From: Syntrophorhabdaceae bacterium
GTDB lineage: Bacteria; Desulfobacterota; Syntrophorhabdia; Syntrophorhabdales; Syntrophorhabdaceae
Assembly (NCBI GenBank): GCA_035541755.1
Contig: DATKMQ010000055.1
Location: 1-64,000 of the forward strand
DNA: 64,000 nt
Reading direction: 5' to 3'
Shown: piece after piece, positions 1-9,036 of the stretch
Position numbering within the stretch: the stretch's first letter is position 1
Layout: the number at the start of each line of letters is the position of its first letter
Notes under the pieces: generated by a model
What the model was told of the DNA's origin: nothing
Database searches by the model: none
Seen by the model: the letters and a program-made list of their open reading frames with translations, nothing else
Translations under genes and position numbers: made by a program

Positions 1-58
1 TTAAGCTTTAATTACCCCCTTTTCAACACACCGCATAAAGGAACTTCTGAATTTTTGC

Positions 59-90
59 TTGACAAATGGCCTCCATTCATAAAATATAGT
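59..90 (+). promoter_or_regulatory. Possible sigma70 promoter for the first ETF operon
   Basis: A perfect -35 hexamer TTGACA lies at 59-64. The -10 is less clear: AAATAT sits at 17-nt spacing and TATAGT at 20-nt spacing (85-90). It lies about 90 bases before the GTG start of etfB. Bases 1-58 hold no gene I can see. The -35 match is direct; activity is inferred. Confidence 0.35.
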
Positions 91-182
91 ATGCGAAATT
101 TTGTCGTTTCACATGCTTGAAGATCAAAAGATCTGCATGATTTGACGCAGGAGAGGGTGATGCGCGAGAGGGAGGACGGAAA

Positions 183-974
183 GTGAATATTCTGGTTTTT
201 ATTAAACAGGTGGCTGATACGGAAGCGAGAATCGTGATCAACAATGACCGAAACGCGCTGGAAATAGAGAATAAGTATGCCATTAATTTTTTCGATGAAT
301 TTGCCGTGGAAGAAGCAGTGAGAATCAAAGAAAGCATGAAAGAGGTCCGGGTTACGGTTTGCACGTACGGTCCGCCGAGGGCAATAGAGGCGCTCCGGAC
401 TGCTGTGGCCATGGGGGCTGATAGGGCCTTTCTCATTGACAGTACCGTTCATGAAAGCGATGACCCCCTAATCATCGCAGAGACGCTCGCATCCTTCGCC
501 ACGTCAGATGGTTTCGATCTTATTCTGTGCGGGAGACAGGCCATTGATGACGAGAACGCGAACATAGGCCCCATGGTCGCCGAGTATCTGACAATCCCGC
601 ATGTAAGCAGGGTCACTAAGATTGAGGTCCTTGACGGGAAGCGAATCAAAGTTGAAAGCGAGATCGAAGGAGGTAAACAGATTTCTCAGGTGGAAATGCC
701 CGCCCTCCTTACTGCTCAGAAAGGACTTAACGAGCCTCGTGTGCCGCTCATTACCGGTGTCATGAAGGCCATGAAGACAGAAATACCGACGATTGATCCA
801 TCAACCCTTAAGGTGGCAAGTCCAAGCTTAAGCAAAAACGGGTCGGATATAACGATCCTCTCTTATGAACCCCCTGCACAGAGGCCGCCAGTGAAGATCG
901 TGGAGGGTGAAACCCCCGAGGAGAAAGTGAGAAACCTTGTGAAGGCATTGAAGGCAGATGCAAAGGTGATATGA
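183..974 (+). CDS. etfB: Electron transfer flavoprotein beta subunit (FixA-type), copy 1
   Basis: Beta subunit of an electron transfer flavoprotein, 263 aa, the normal family length. It starts at GTG with a GGAGG ribosome site about 7 bases upstream. The N-terminus MNILVFIKQVADTEA is the family opening, and the GRQAIDDENANIGPMVAEYL segment (residues about 118-137) is the conserved ETF-beta signature region near the nucleotide site. It is first of four closely spaced genes etfB-etfA-fixC-fixX, so it should pair with the adjacent alpha subunit and pass electrons to the FixC/FixX quinone oxidoreductase. Whether this ETF bifurcates electrons or serves an acyl-CoA dehydrogenase cannot be read from the sequence. 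Confidence 0.95.
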   Translation: MNILVFIKQVADTEARIVINNDRNALEIENKYAINFFDEFAVEEAVRIKESMKEVRVTVCTYGPPRAIEALRTAVAMGADRAFLIDSTVHESDDPLIIAETLASFATSDGFDLILCGRQAIDDENANIGPMVAEYLTIPHVSRVTKIEVLDGKRIKVESEIEGGKQISQVEMPALLTAQKGLNEPRVPLITGVMKAMKTEIPTIDPSTLKVASPSLSKNGSDITILSYEPPAQRPPVKIVEGETPEEKVRNLVKALKADAKVI

Positions 975-987
975 GAGGAGGAACATA

Positions 988-1968
988 ATGCCGAAAGATA
1001 TTTTCGTTCTCGTAGAGTGCAAGGACCGCTCAGTTCGCAAAGCGTCCCTTGAAATACTTTCCAAAGGCAAGCAGATAGCGGGCAAGCTCGGATGCGAGGT
1101 ATGCGCCGTTATCATGGGAAACGACATAAAGGATCTTGCTGAATCCCTGAAAGCCTACGCGGACAAGGTAATCGTGGCGAACCATGCGATGCTTCACGAG
1201 TATAGCTGGGACACCTATACAATGGCGTCCGAGCAGATTCTCAAAAAATACGTGCCGCGGATGGTTCTCGGCGCTTCCACCGTGACCGGAAAAGATTTCT
1301 TTCCCAGGCTCGCGGTAAGGCTTAAGGGTTCGATCGTATCCGATGCCATCGGAATAGATGTGAACGAAAGCATTATCAGGATCAAGAAACCCCTCTACGG
1401 CGGAAAAGTCTTTTCCTGGATCGAATGCAAGGGAGATTCAACAGCCTTTGTCACCTTCAGGCCCAACTCATTTACCGTGGAGAAGAGGGATCTCGACGGA
1501 GAGATCGTTGAAGAACAGTTGCAGATTAATCCGGATCCTCGACTGGTCAGACTAAGTGTGGAAAAGACAGCCTCCAAGAAGGTCGATCTCCAGGAGACTG
1601 ATTTTATTATCTGTGGCGGCAGGGGCATGAAGGGTCCGGAACATTTTCAGTTGCTCGAAGAGATAGCCGATCTTTCGGGGGGAAGAGTGGGCGCGTCTCG
1701 TTCCGTCGTGGACAGCAAGTGGAGAGATTATGATGATCAGATCGGCAAGAGCGGCAAGACGGTATCGCCCAAGCTCTACATAGGCTGTGGCGTGTCCGGG
1801 GCTCTCCACCATATTATGGGCATGGATACGTCTAAGGTGATCGTGGCTATTAACAAAGATCCCAAAGCCCCGATCTTTCAATACGCCGACTATGGAATCA
1901 TTGACGATCTTTTTACCGTGCTCCCCGTGCTCAAGGAAGAGCTGAAGAGAGTCAGAGAAGAAAGCTAA
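988..1968 (+). CDS. etfA: Electron transfer flavoprotein alpha subunit (FixB-type), copy 1
   Basis: FAD-binding alpha subunit of ETF, 326 aa. The C-terminal half holds the classic FAD domain: GGRGMKGPEHF (about residue 210), the VGASRSVVD segment, the GQ/IGKSGKTVSP-like stretch, and YIGCGVSGALHH with the final NKDPKAPIFQYADYGI. It starts at ATG 13 bases after etfB with GAGGAGG in the gap. Unlike the second alpha subunit in this window (6462-7727) it has no N-terminal ferredoxin domain. Electrons probably pass from a partner to the FAD here and on to FixC. Confidence 0.95.
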   Translation: MPKDIFVLVECKDRSVRKASLEILSKGKQIAGKLGCEVCAVIMGNDIKDLAESLKAYADKVIVANHAMLHEYSWDTYTMASEQILKKYVPRMVLGASTVTGKDFFPRLAVRLKGSIVSDAIGIDVNESIIRIKKPLYGGKVFSWIECKGDSTAFVTFRPNSFTVEKRDLDGEIVEEQLQINPDPRLVRLSVEKTASKKVDLQETDFIICGGRGMKGPEHFQLLEEIADLSGGRVGASRSVVDSKWRDYDDQIGKSGKTVSPKLYIGCGVSGALHHIMGMDTSKVIVAINKDPKAPIFQYADYGIIDDLFTVLPVLKEELKRVREES

Positions 1969-1969
1969 G

Positions 1970-3259
1970 ATGGAAAAGATTGACGTTGTCGTAGTGGGTG
2001 CCGGACTCGCGGGACTTTCCTGCGCATACAAGCTCGCCGAAAAAGGGCTTCAAGTTATCGTTGTAGAGAGAGGAGATTTCCCCGGGAGCAAAAACGTGAC
2101 CGGCGGACGCCTTTACACTCTGCCGATAAAGCCTTTTATCGGCGATATGCTTGACGAAGCTCCTTTCGAGAGGCAGGTCGTTCGTGAGCGTCTGAGCCTT
2201 CTCGCGAAAGAGAATTCGATCACCGTAGATTTTACCGGTGATCGATTAAGAAGAGAGGGGCACAGCTACACGGTGCTCCGCGCGCGCTTTGACAGATGGC
2301 TCTCGGAAAAGTTGACGTCAAAGGGCGTTTTCGTCATATCCAGGCATAAGGTTGACGATTTGATCTGGGAGGAAGGCTTGGTGTCAGGTATCAGGGCAGG
2401 CAGCGAGGAGATTCGCGCTCACGTCGTGGTCGCATCGGATGGTGTGCTCTCGTTTATGGCGGAAAAGGCAGGGCTCAAATCCAGGCTGGCACCAGAGAGA
2501 TACGCCCTGGCTATGAAAGAGATCATAGAACTGCCCGAGGGAAAGATAAATGACAGATTCAACGTAGAGACGGGCCAAGGCGTTGCACACCTATTTGCAG
2601 GTGACGTAACAAAGGGTATTTTCGGAGGTGGATTTCTTTATACCAACAGAGATACGGTTTCCATAGGCGTGGTGGCCGGTATAGAGGGGCTCATGGAAAG
2701 GACCCCTCCTATTGATGCGTACACCCTGATTGACGCCTTCAAAGAACGCTACGAGATAAGAAGGCTCTTGGACGGAGGAAATCTCGTCGAATATTCGGCC
2801 CACATCATACCCGAGGGCGGATATAAATCCCTCTCCAAGCTCTATGGCAACGGTATCATCGTAACCGGGGACGCGGCCGGTTTTGCGCTGAACATGGGTG
2901 TCACGGTGCGCGGTATGGATTTTGCGATAGTTTCCGGAATCCTTGCTGCTGAGACCATTTTTCAAGCGAAAGACAGGGGAGATTTTTCTGCGGCGAGCCT
3001 CGCATCATACGAAAAACGATTGCGAGAAACCTTCGTATTGCAGGACTTCGAGGCCTCCCGCGAGATGACCGAATATCTTGAGCACGAAGACTTCTTTTCC
3101 TTCTATCCCGAACGTTTTCCCGGTTTTTTGGAAAAGATCATGTGGTTCGGGGAAGGCCCTAAGGAGAGATTAGGAAGATCCCTGTGGAATGAACTCAAGT
3201 CATCAGGCATGCTCAGTTTTAAAAGAATAAAAGACCTCTACCATATAAGAAAGATCTGA
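1970..3259 (+). CDS. fixC: FixC-like ETF:quinone oxidoreductase flavoprotein, copy 1
   Basis: FAD-dependent oxidoreductase of the FixC/ETF-QO family, 429 aa. The N-terminal dinucleotide-binding motif VVGAGLAGLSCAYKLAEKG is followed by an acidic end of strand 2 (VVERGDFPGSKNVTGG), typical of FixC. A second FAD contact, GIIVTGDAAGFALNMG, lies near residues 300-320. It takes electrons from the ETF and, with the small FixX ferredoxin next to it, hands them to membrane quinone; FixC lacks the iron-sulfur domain found in mitochondrial ETF-QO. The ATG is one base after the etfA stop, which suggests translational coupling. Confidence 0.93.
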   Translation: MEKIDVVVVGAGLAGLSCAYKLAEKGLQVIVVERGDFPGSKNVTGGRLYTLPIKPFIGDMLDEAPFERQVVRERLSLLAKENSITVDFTGDRLRREGHSYTVLRARFDRWLSEKLTSKGVFVISRHKVDDLIWEEGLVSGIRAGSEEIRAHVVVASDGVLSFMAEKAGLKSRLAPERYALAMKEIIELPEGKINDRFNVETGQGVAHLFAGDVTKGIFGGGFLYTNRDTVSIGVVAGIEGLMERTPPIDAYTLIDAFKERYEIRRLLDGGNLVEYSAHIIPEGGYKSLSKLYGNGIIVTGDAAGFALNMGVTVRGMDFAIVSGILAAETIFQAKDRGDFSAASLASYEKRLRETFVLQDFEASREMTEYLEHEDFFSFYPERFPGFLEKIMWFGEGPKERLGRSLWNELKSSGMLSFKRIKDLYHIRKI

Positions 3260-3271
3260 GGTGGATAGAAT

Positions 3272-3550
3272 ATGCGCATAGACGAAAAGCTGGCCCTCGA
3301 TGCCTTTAAGACCGATAAGGAAAGCCATATCAGGATTGATCATGCGACATGCAGGGCAAAGTGTACCACCAGGTACTGCTTGTTTGTGTGCCCCGGTCAC
3401 CTGTACGAATATGATGAGGAACACGACGAAATGAAAGTAGAGTACGCAGGATGCCTCGAATGCGGCACATGTATGGTTGCGTGCAAAGAGGGTGCGATCA
3501 ACTGGGTTTACCCGCGCGGCGAATTCGGCGTTCAGTATCGACATGGTTAG
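3272..3550 (+). CDS. fixX: FixX-like ferredoxin, copy 1
   Basis: Ferredoxin-like protein of 92 aa, the usual FixX size. Cysteines fall in two groups: C-x3-C-x4-C-x3-CP at about residues 28-40 and GCLECGTCMVACKEGAINW at about 62-80, the latter a canonical 4Fe-4S arrangement. It follows fixC by 12 bases with a GAGGTGG ribosome site. It should carry the iron-sulfur cluster of the ETF:quinone oxidoreductase. A second FixX at 9033-9314 shares the same ending (G-Y/V-S/Q-H/Y-R-x-G). Confidence 0.92.
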   Translation: MRIDEKLALDAFKTDKESHIRIDHATCRAKCTTRYCLFVCPGHLYEYDEEHDEMKVEYAGCLECGTCMVACKEGAINWVYPRGEFGVQYRHG

Positions 3551-3574
3551 GCTCACTCGTAATGATCCGGCTTC

Positions 3575-3591
3575 ATTGGCTTTTTGCCAAT
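3575..3591 (+). terminator. Weak hairpin after the first ETF operon
   Basis: A 6-bp perfect stem ATTGGC / GCCAAT with a TTTTT loop lies 25 bases after fixX. It has no clear T-run after it, so it is at best a weak terminator or a transcript 3-prime end stabiliser. Confidence 0.25.
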
Positions 3592-3685
3592 ACAACCCAA
3601 TTTATTCTGAAAGTTTTTGGATAATTTCCTCACCTATTACTTAAAGTGTACAATTAAACTGCGTGATTAGACTCACATTTTTTTC

Positions 3686-3713
3686 TTGACAATTGTTTTA
3701 AACTGTATATTAT
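3686..3713 (+). promoter_or_regulatory. Sigma70 promoter of the cyclase gene
   Basis: TTGACA (3686-3691), 16-nt spacer, TATTAT (3708-3713). The expected start of transcription, about 3720, is only some 14 bases before the ATG at 3734, leaving almost no leader and no visible Shine-Dalgarno sequence. Confidence 0.6.
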
Positions 3714-3733
3714 TTACTCTATGACGGTATGCC

Positions 3734-5275
3734 ATGCAAGATACCAAGAGTGATAATTTGCAGTTTAAGAGCGAAAATGAAAAGTGGATCAGTAGCGAGG
3801 AGTTGCTGAGCAAGTGCGACATCTCTCGATCCACCCTGAATAACTACATAAAGGTAGGTATCGTACCAAGACCAAATATCATAAAGAATGCCGATGAAAG
3901 CTTGGTCGTTTGTTTCCCCATAGGGGTTGTGGATATAGTCAACAAGGTGAAGCGGGCTAGGGATGAGGGGGAAACAATGGAGGAAATCATCAAACGGATG
4001 AAGGAGCAGCAGGCAGACGATCATAGCGTTCAAATCGACAAAAAAAACACGCTCTTAGACGAAAAAGTTAAGAAAATACTGGAAATAGGTGGCAACGGAC
4101 TGCGGCTCACTTTGGAGGACCTCCGTACTCCCGCCTATCTTCTCAACTATCAATTCGAAATTGAATGGATCAATGCACAGGCCGAAGAGTCAATCTTTGG
4201 TAAAAGCATCAAGACGATCAGGGATGTTGAATACAGGAACGTTTTTCGTCTGTTTCTCAACTGGGAATTCAGCCATTTCATAAAGAACTGGGAAGAATTC
4301 CTCAACTATCACATGACCTTTTTCAGGGCAAAATCGAAGAAGGAGAATATCGACAGTCTTTACACGGGCATATCCGGTAAGGAAGTAGATTACCTGCAGA
4401 AGGCCTTCGATAAGGCCAAGGATATACCCATGGAAAAGATCTACCAACAGCCCGTCACCGTTGCGGAAAAGGGTAAGCCCGAGGAAAAGTACGTTACCTA
4501 TACGACGTTTTTTAGAGAAGGTATGTTCTTCCTCTATTTGTCGGCCGATAACGTGCCCGAAGGCATCACCGAGTACCTGTCGAACCGTGAGATGGTGGTG
4601 AGAGACCTCTTGCAAAAAAGACTGCCGACTCTTGTTTCGTTCAGCGTACTGGTCGCTGACCTTCAGAGTTCTGTGCGCATATGTGCCGAGCTCCAACCGG
4701 AAGAATATTTCGAACTGATAAACTCTATGTGGAGGCTCCTCGAAGAGTCCTTCAAGAAATTCAATGGTATCTTTGGAAAGCGGATAGGCGATGGTGTTGT
4801 CTATTACTTTCTCAAGAAGCAGGATCCCAATTACATCATGAATTCGATCAACTGTGCACTGGAGATTCGTGAAAGAATGGAACGGTTCTCCAGCGAGTGG
4901 AAGATTCGTAAGAAATGGATCAATGACCTTTACCTCAATATGGGTATCAATGAGGGCCGTGAATATTTCAGTACAACCACCCCGTCGTCGACGAACGTAG
5001 AGTTTACCGCCCTGGGCGACACCATCAACTACGCTTCGAGACTCTCAAATCTGGCCCGGTTTGGCTCGATTATTACGACGAAAAACCTTATGAACGAACT
5101 CACCGAAGAAAATAGGAACACGCTACGTTTCGGCGTAACCAAACGGATCCATGACAGAGATGTCTTTGTTGAGAAAGTCTTCTCGCGCGTGGTCGATCTC
5201 GCGAGCGGTGATGACACAAGCAAACAGAGATTTGTTGATATTGCGGCCCTTCCGGTCACGGAGATTATCGGATAG
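3734..5275 (+). CDS. MerR-like HTH / PAS-like / class III nucleotidyl cyclase fusion
   Basis: Three-part protein of 513 aa. Residues about 17-75 look like a MerR-type winged HTH (WISSEELLSKCDISRSTLNNYI). Residues about 125-235 resemble the PAS-like ligand domain seen in MmyB-type regulators (TPAYLLNYQFEIEWINAQAE, then RNVFRLFLN). Residues about 300-490 form a class III adenylate/guanylate cyclase domain: the metal Asp in VLVADLQSS (about 308), the substrate Lys and second metal Asp in GKRIGDGVVYYF (about 352), and the transition-state Asn/Arg in LGDTINYASRL (about 428). All key catalytic residues are present, so it probably makes a cyclic nucleotide. It sits alone between two ETF/FixCX operons with its own promoter. 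Substrate (ATP or GTP) and ligand are unknown. No membrane segment seen. Confidence 0.85.
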   Translation: MQDTKSDNLQFKSENEKWISSEELLSKCDISRSTLNNYIKVGIVPRPNIIKNADESLVVCFPIGVVDIVNKVKRARDEGETMEEIIKRMKEQQADDHSVQIDKKNTLLDEKVKKILEIGGNGLRLTLEDLRTPAYLLNYQFEIEWINAQAEESIFGKSIKTIRDVEYRNVFRLFLNWEFSHFIKNWEEFLNYHMTFFRAKSKKENIDSLYTGISGKEVDYLQKAFDKAKDIPMEKIYQQPVTVAEKGKPEEKYVTYTTFFREGMFFLYLSADNVPEGITEYLSNREMVVRDLLQKRLPTLVSFSVLVADLQSSVRICAELQPEEYFELINSMWRLLEESFKKFNGIFGKRIGDGVVYYFLKKQDPNYIMNSINCALEIRERMERFSSEWKIRKKWINDLYLNMGINEGREYFSTTTPSSTNVEFTALGDTINYASRLSNLARFGSIITTKNLMNELTEENRNTLRFGVTKRIHDRDVFVEKVFSRVVDLASGDDTSKQRFVDIAALPVTEIIG

Positions 5276-5619
5276 GCGTGATCGGTATATAAGCGGCCCG
5301 CAAAAGCAATCCTAAACAAATTTATATCCAGCAAGCCCTAACGTCGGACTCTTTCGTCGCAACCCGAGCCTGGTATCGCGCGCAATTGCCCTTGACGCAT
5401 CTTTTCTCACCTCCTGCGACCACGGCCTTTCGGCCGCCTTGTAAGGTGCGCTTAAGCCCGTGCTGCGCAATTACGCGGCCTTTCTTGGCCGATAGGCGAG
5501 CCTCGGAAATCTTCGATAGCGGTCGCCATGCCTGGCTATCTATCTTTTTGTACTTATATTATATGAGATGAGCATAGGTCGATCCGTAATTCGTATTCTT
5601 AACTGACGAAGGATGTGGC
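5276..5619 (+). other. Intergenic region with two small GGCC hairpins
   Basis: There is no convincing gene here. Two short hairpins of like design occur: GGCC-TTTC-GGCC at 5424-5435 and GGCC-TTTCTT-GGCC at 5477-5490. An AT-rich stretch near 5545-5570 (TTGTAC, then TATATT/TATTAT at poor spacing) may hold the promoter of the second ETF operon. A 61-codon reading frame at 5386 has no ribosome site and no recognisable sequence. Confidence 0.4.
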
Positions 5620-6456
5620 ATGCACGTTGTCTGTTGCATAAAGCAGGTACCTGATACTGCGGAGGTGAAGATTGATCCGGAAACCAATACGCTGATTCGG
5701 GCAGGGGTAGAGTCGATCGCCAATCCTTATGATATGGTGGCCCTTGAGGCGGCATTATCCATAAAAGACAGGTACGGCGGACGCGTCACCGCAGTGAGTA
5801 TGGGACCGCCTCAAGCCGAAGAGGTGTTAAGAGAGGCAATAGCCCTGGGCGCTGATCAGGCAGTGCTTCTTTCTGACCGGGCGTTTGCCGGGGCCGATAC
5901 GCTCGCGACGGGCTATACGCTTACAAAGGCCATCGAGCATATCGGACGTACTAACCCCGTGGATCTGATTCTCTGTGGAAAGCAGGCCATCGACGGAGAT
6001 ACCGCCCAGGTTGGACCGGGTGTCGCCACCGGCCTCGGTTATACCCAGTTGACCTATGTTGTTAAGATCAGAGAGATTGATGAAAAAGCCCGTACCATCA
6101 CGGTAGAGCGGAAAGTCGAAGGCGGCTCGCAAGTCGTCCGGGGTGTAATTCCCGCCGTGCTTACCTGTGAGCTCGATCTCGCGAAGCCGAGACGGGCTTC
6201 TCTTCCCCGGCTCATGCATTCCATCCGGATTGATATTCCTGTATGGAACGGTGCAACCATCGAGGCGGACCCCGATAGGCTCGGCTTAAAGGGCTCTCCC
6301 ACGTGGGTGAGAAAGATATTCTCCCCTCCTCTGAAGCAAGGAGGACCGCTTCTTGACGCTCGCGATGAAGTTGACGAGGCAGTGGAGAAGTGCCTGAGCA
6401 TCATACTGCTCGATGAAACATTTGCCTCAAAGTTGCTGAAGCGCGAGGTGCTCTGA
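5620..6456 (+). CDS. etfB: Electron transfer flavoprotein beta subunit (FixA-type), copy 2
   Basis: ETF beta subunit, 278 aa, starting MHVVCCIKQVPDTAEVKIDP, a typical ETF-beta/FixA opening. The CGKQAIDGDTAQVGPGVATG stretch near residue 120 is the conserved signature; the spacing of motifs matches copy 1 (183-974) but the sequences differ clearly throughout, so this is an old paralogue and not a recent duplication. It leads the second etfB-etfA-fixC-fixX operon and should pair with the ferredoxin-bearing alpha subunit 5 bases downstream. Confidence 0.95.
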   Translation: MHVVCCIKQVPDTAEVKIDPETNTLIRAGVESIANPYDMVALEAALSIKDRYGGRVTAVSMGPPQAEEVLREAIALGADQAVLLSDRAFAGADTLATGYTLTKAIEHIGRTNPVDLILCGKQAIDGDTAQVGPGVATGLGYTQLTYVVKIREIDEKARTITVERKVEGGSQVVRGVIPAVLTCELDLAKPRRASLPRLMHSIRIDIPVWNGATIEADPDRLGLKGSPTWVRKIFSPPLKQGGPLLDARDEVDEAVEKCLSIILLDETFASKLLKREVL

Positions 6457-6461
6457 ACGAT

Positions 6462-7727
6462 ATGCCTAAGAATTCAAAGGGTATCGAAATAGCCGAGATT
6501 ATTTCCGACAAGTGTATCGGATGTCAGATCTGTGTTGCTGAATGCCCTGTGGGTGCGATTGAGATGTCCGGTGGCACTGCGGTCATAGATCCCGAAGTCT
6601 GCATCGGCTGCGGCAAATGTTTCGATGTCTGTCCTGTGAATGCCGTCAAGTTTGAAAGGATACGGCGAAAGGGAACCACCATCAGGAAGGAAGAGACCGT
6701 AAACGTTGCCCTTGCCAACTATCAGGGCGTTGCCATCTTTATTGAGATAAGGGATGGTCGGGGGGCACCGGTTTCATGGGAGCTTGCCGGGGCGGCATGT
6801 GAATTGGCGCAAAAGCTCAAGACCAAAGTGATCGGTTTTCTTATCGGCAGGGATGCGGGCCATATCGCTCAAGAGGCAATCGCGTACGGATGTGACGAAG
6901 TCCATGTAGTTGACGACCCTTTGCTTGGAACCTATTTTTCAAAGTCTTACGGGGCTGCGCTGGCCAACCTCTGTCGCACCGTGAAACCGGCGATCGTACT
7001 CATCGGAGCCACGTCCGTCGGCAGGGATTTGGCGAGCGTGGTCGCCACCGAGATTCAAACAGGACTGACGGCGGACTGCACAAGCCTTGATATCGATGAA
7101 GAAAAGAAGATGCTCCTCATGACAAGACCCACATTCGGAGGTAACATCATGGCCACCATCTTCTGTGAGCGCCATCGCCCGCAGATGAGCACGGTTCGGC
7201 CAAAAGTCTTCCGGCTTCATCCGAAGGACAATACCAGGACGGGCAGTATATACGCATATCCGTACACGCCTCCCCTGGGAGCTGTTCCCGAGATCATTGA
7301 TTTCATAAGGGATGCGGCAGATACGGACGCCGTTGATATCACAAGGTTTCCTGCGCTCGTTGTCGCGGGAAAGGGGGCGTGTGATCCCGAGACCATGCCC
7401 ATGCTTCAACAACTTGCCGATCTCGTCGGAGGGGTGGTAGCGTGTTCAAGGCCTGTTGTCGAAGCCGGTTTGATGCCCTACGAGCGTCAGGTCGGCCAGA
7501 CGGGGAAGACCGTGGCGCCGGATCTCTATCTCGCAATCGGGGTGTCAGGGGCCGTACAGCATCTTGTGGGCATGCAGGGTTCAGCCAAGGTCGTTGCGGT
7601 TAACTCCGATCCGAGGGCGCCCATCTTCAGTGTTGCTGATGCGGGGATCGTGGGCGACTACAGACAGGTAGTGCCGGTGATGATCGAAAAGTTGCGGATA
7701 CGGGCAAACCGTATCAGATCAGGATAA
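6462..7727 (+). CDS. etfA: ETF alpha subunit with N-terminal 2x[4Fe-4S] ferredoxin domain, copy 2
   Basis: ETF alpha subunit of 421 aa, about 95 residues longer than copy 1. The extra N-terminus carries two ferredoxin motifs, CIGCQICVAECPVGA (about 20-34) and CIGCGKCFDVCPVNA (about 47-61). The rest is a standard alpha subunit ending in the FAD domain (VVAGKGACDPETM, YERQVGQTGKTVAPDLYLA, IGVSGAVQHLVGM, NSDPRAPIFSVADAGIVGD). Ferredoxin-extended EtfA proteins are known in strict anaerobes, where the clusters give an extra electron entry or exit. Together with FixCX it could link ferredoxin, a soluble donor and quinone. The ATG lies 5 bases after the etfB stop. Confidence 0.94.
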   Translation: MPKNSKGIEIAEIISDKCIGCQICVAECPVGAIEMSGGTAVIDPEVCIGCGKCFDVCPVNAVKFERIRRKGTTIRKEETVNVALANYQGVAIFIEIRDGRGAPVSWELAGAACELAQKLKTKVIGFLIGRDAGHIAQEAIAYGCDEVHVVDDPLLGTYFSKSYGAALANLCRTVKPAIVLIGATSVGRDLASVVATEIQTGLTADCTSLDIDEEKKMLLMTRPTFGGNIMATIFCERHRPQMSTVRPKVFRLHPKDNTRTGSIYAYPYTPPLGAVPEIIDFIRDAADTDAVDITRFPALVVAGKGACDPETMPMLQQLADLVGGVVACSRPVVEAGLMPYERQVGQTGKTVAPDLYLAIGVSGAVQHLVGMQGSAKVVAVNSDPRAPIFSVADAGIVGDYRQVVPVMIEKLRIRANRIRSG

Positions 7728-7731
7728 TGAT

Positions 7732-9036
7732 ATGCAGGAAAGATTTGATGTAGCCATCGTGGGCGCGGGACCGGCAGGCATCTCGGCGGCATATATCCTC
7801 GCCAGCAAAGGCATTAAGACGGTAATTTTTGAGCGGGGAATGTATCCCGGGGCCAAGAATATTTCGGGAGGCGTTCTCTACGGACATGACCTGGCGGAGA
7901 TTATCCCGGATTTCATGGACCGGGATTGCCCCGTTGAGCGCAATATCATTGAATCACGACTCTGGTATCTCGCGAGGGATGGCGGATATAGCGTGGCCTT
8001 TAGGGATAGGGTATTCGCAGAGAAAAAACCGTTCAATTCGTTTACGGTTGGGCGGGCAAAATTCGACCGGTGGTTTGCGAATCAAGCACAATCACAGGGC
8101 GTCCTTCTTGTGCCAGGCACGGTGGTGACGGGTTTACTCAGAAACAGCCGGAACCACGTCGTCGGTATTCAAACGGATCGCCCCGATGGAGCAACGGAAT
8201 CAAGGGTGGTGTTGCTTGGCGACGGAATCAACTCGGCCCTCGCGGCTAAGACAGGATTTCGTCCTGAGCCGCGGCCTCGTGATGTGGCGCTTGCGGTCAA
8301 AGAGGTTATTGAGCTATCCGAGGAGACGATCAATGAGCGGTTCGGGGTGACAACAGGCCAGGGGGTGACTGCAGAAATCTTGGGGGAGATGACCGGCGGC
8401 ATGGACGGCATCGCGGTGATCTACACGAATAAAAAGTCTCTCTCCCTTTGCATAGGGGCCAATCTTTCCGACCTTATGGAACGGAAGATCAGACCGTATG
8501 AAATGCTGGAAGAGTTTAAATCCCACCCCATGGTAGTGCCTCTGATCAAAGACGGGCAACCCAAGGAATACATGGCCCATTGGATAGCCGAGGGTGGGTA
8601 CGACAGTATCCCCCGGCTCTCAGGCGACGGGTTTCTTATTGCCGGTGATTCCGGTATGTTGTTTAACGCCCTGCACCGCGAGGGGTCTAATATGGCGATG
8701 ACGTCCGGCCGGTTAGCAGCCGAGACCATTATCGAAGCTTTCAATAAGGGCGACTTCACGCAACACGGATTGGCGGGCTACGCGGATCGGTTGCGGAACT
8801 CCTATATCATGCCTGATATGAAGAAGTACCGGGGCTTCAACGAATTCCGGCTTCACCATCATGAACTTTTTACGGTGCTGCCTGAGCTCGCAAGCTTTGC
8901 AGCCCGTCAAATGCTTACCGTGGACGGAAAGCCGAAGAAGGTGAAACAAAAAGCCATTTGGAGAAAGATCAGGCGAGATATCTCACTACGAAGATTGCTT
9001 AAGATCTTCTGGCACGGATTAAGGAGTGTAAGATGA
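7732..9036 (+). CDS. fixC: FixC-like ETF:quinone oxidoreductase flavoprotein, copy 2
   Basis: FixC-type flavoprotein of 434 aa. N-terminal FAD motif VAIVGAGPAGISAAYILASKG, then FERGMYPGAKNISGG, and GFLIAGDSGMLFNA near residue 305. It is related to copy 1 over its whole length (for example the paired EAGGYDS/EGGYKS regions and MAMTSGRLAAETI) but is clearly divergent. It probably receives electrons from the ferredoxin-type ETF upstream and reduces quinone with the FixX protein whose start overlaps its stop by 4 bases (ATGA). Confidence 0.93.
   Translation: MQERFDVAIVGAGPAGISAAYILASKGIKTVIFERGMYPGAKNISGGVLYGHDLAEIIPDFMDRDCPVERNIIESRLWYLARDGGYSVAFRDRVFAEKKPFNSFTVGRAKFDRWFANQAQSQGVLLVPGTVVTGLLRNSRNHVVGIQTDRPDGATESRVVLLGDGINSALAAKTGFRPEPRPRDVALAVKEVIELSEETINERFGVTTGQGVTAEILGEMTGGMDGIAVIYTNKKSLSLCIGANLSDLMERKIRPYEMLEEFKSHPMVVPLIKDGQPKEYMAHWIAEGGYDSIPRLSGDGFLIAGDSGMLFNALHREGSNMAMTSGRLAAETIIEAFNKGDFTQHGLAGYADRLRNSYIMPDMKKYRGFNEFRLHHHELFTVLPELASFAARQMLTVDGKPKKVKQKAIWRKIRRDISLRRLLKIFWHGLRSVR

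Noticed and set aside
5386-5571. 61-codon frame between the cyclase and the second ETF operon
   Set aside because: No ribosome site, odd composition and overlap with hairpins; reads like non-coding sequence.
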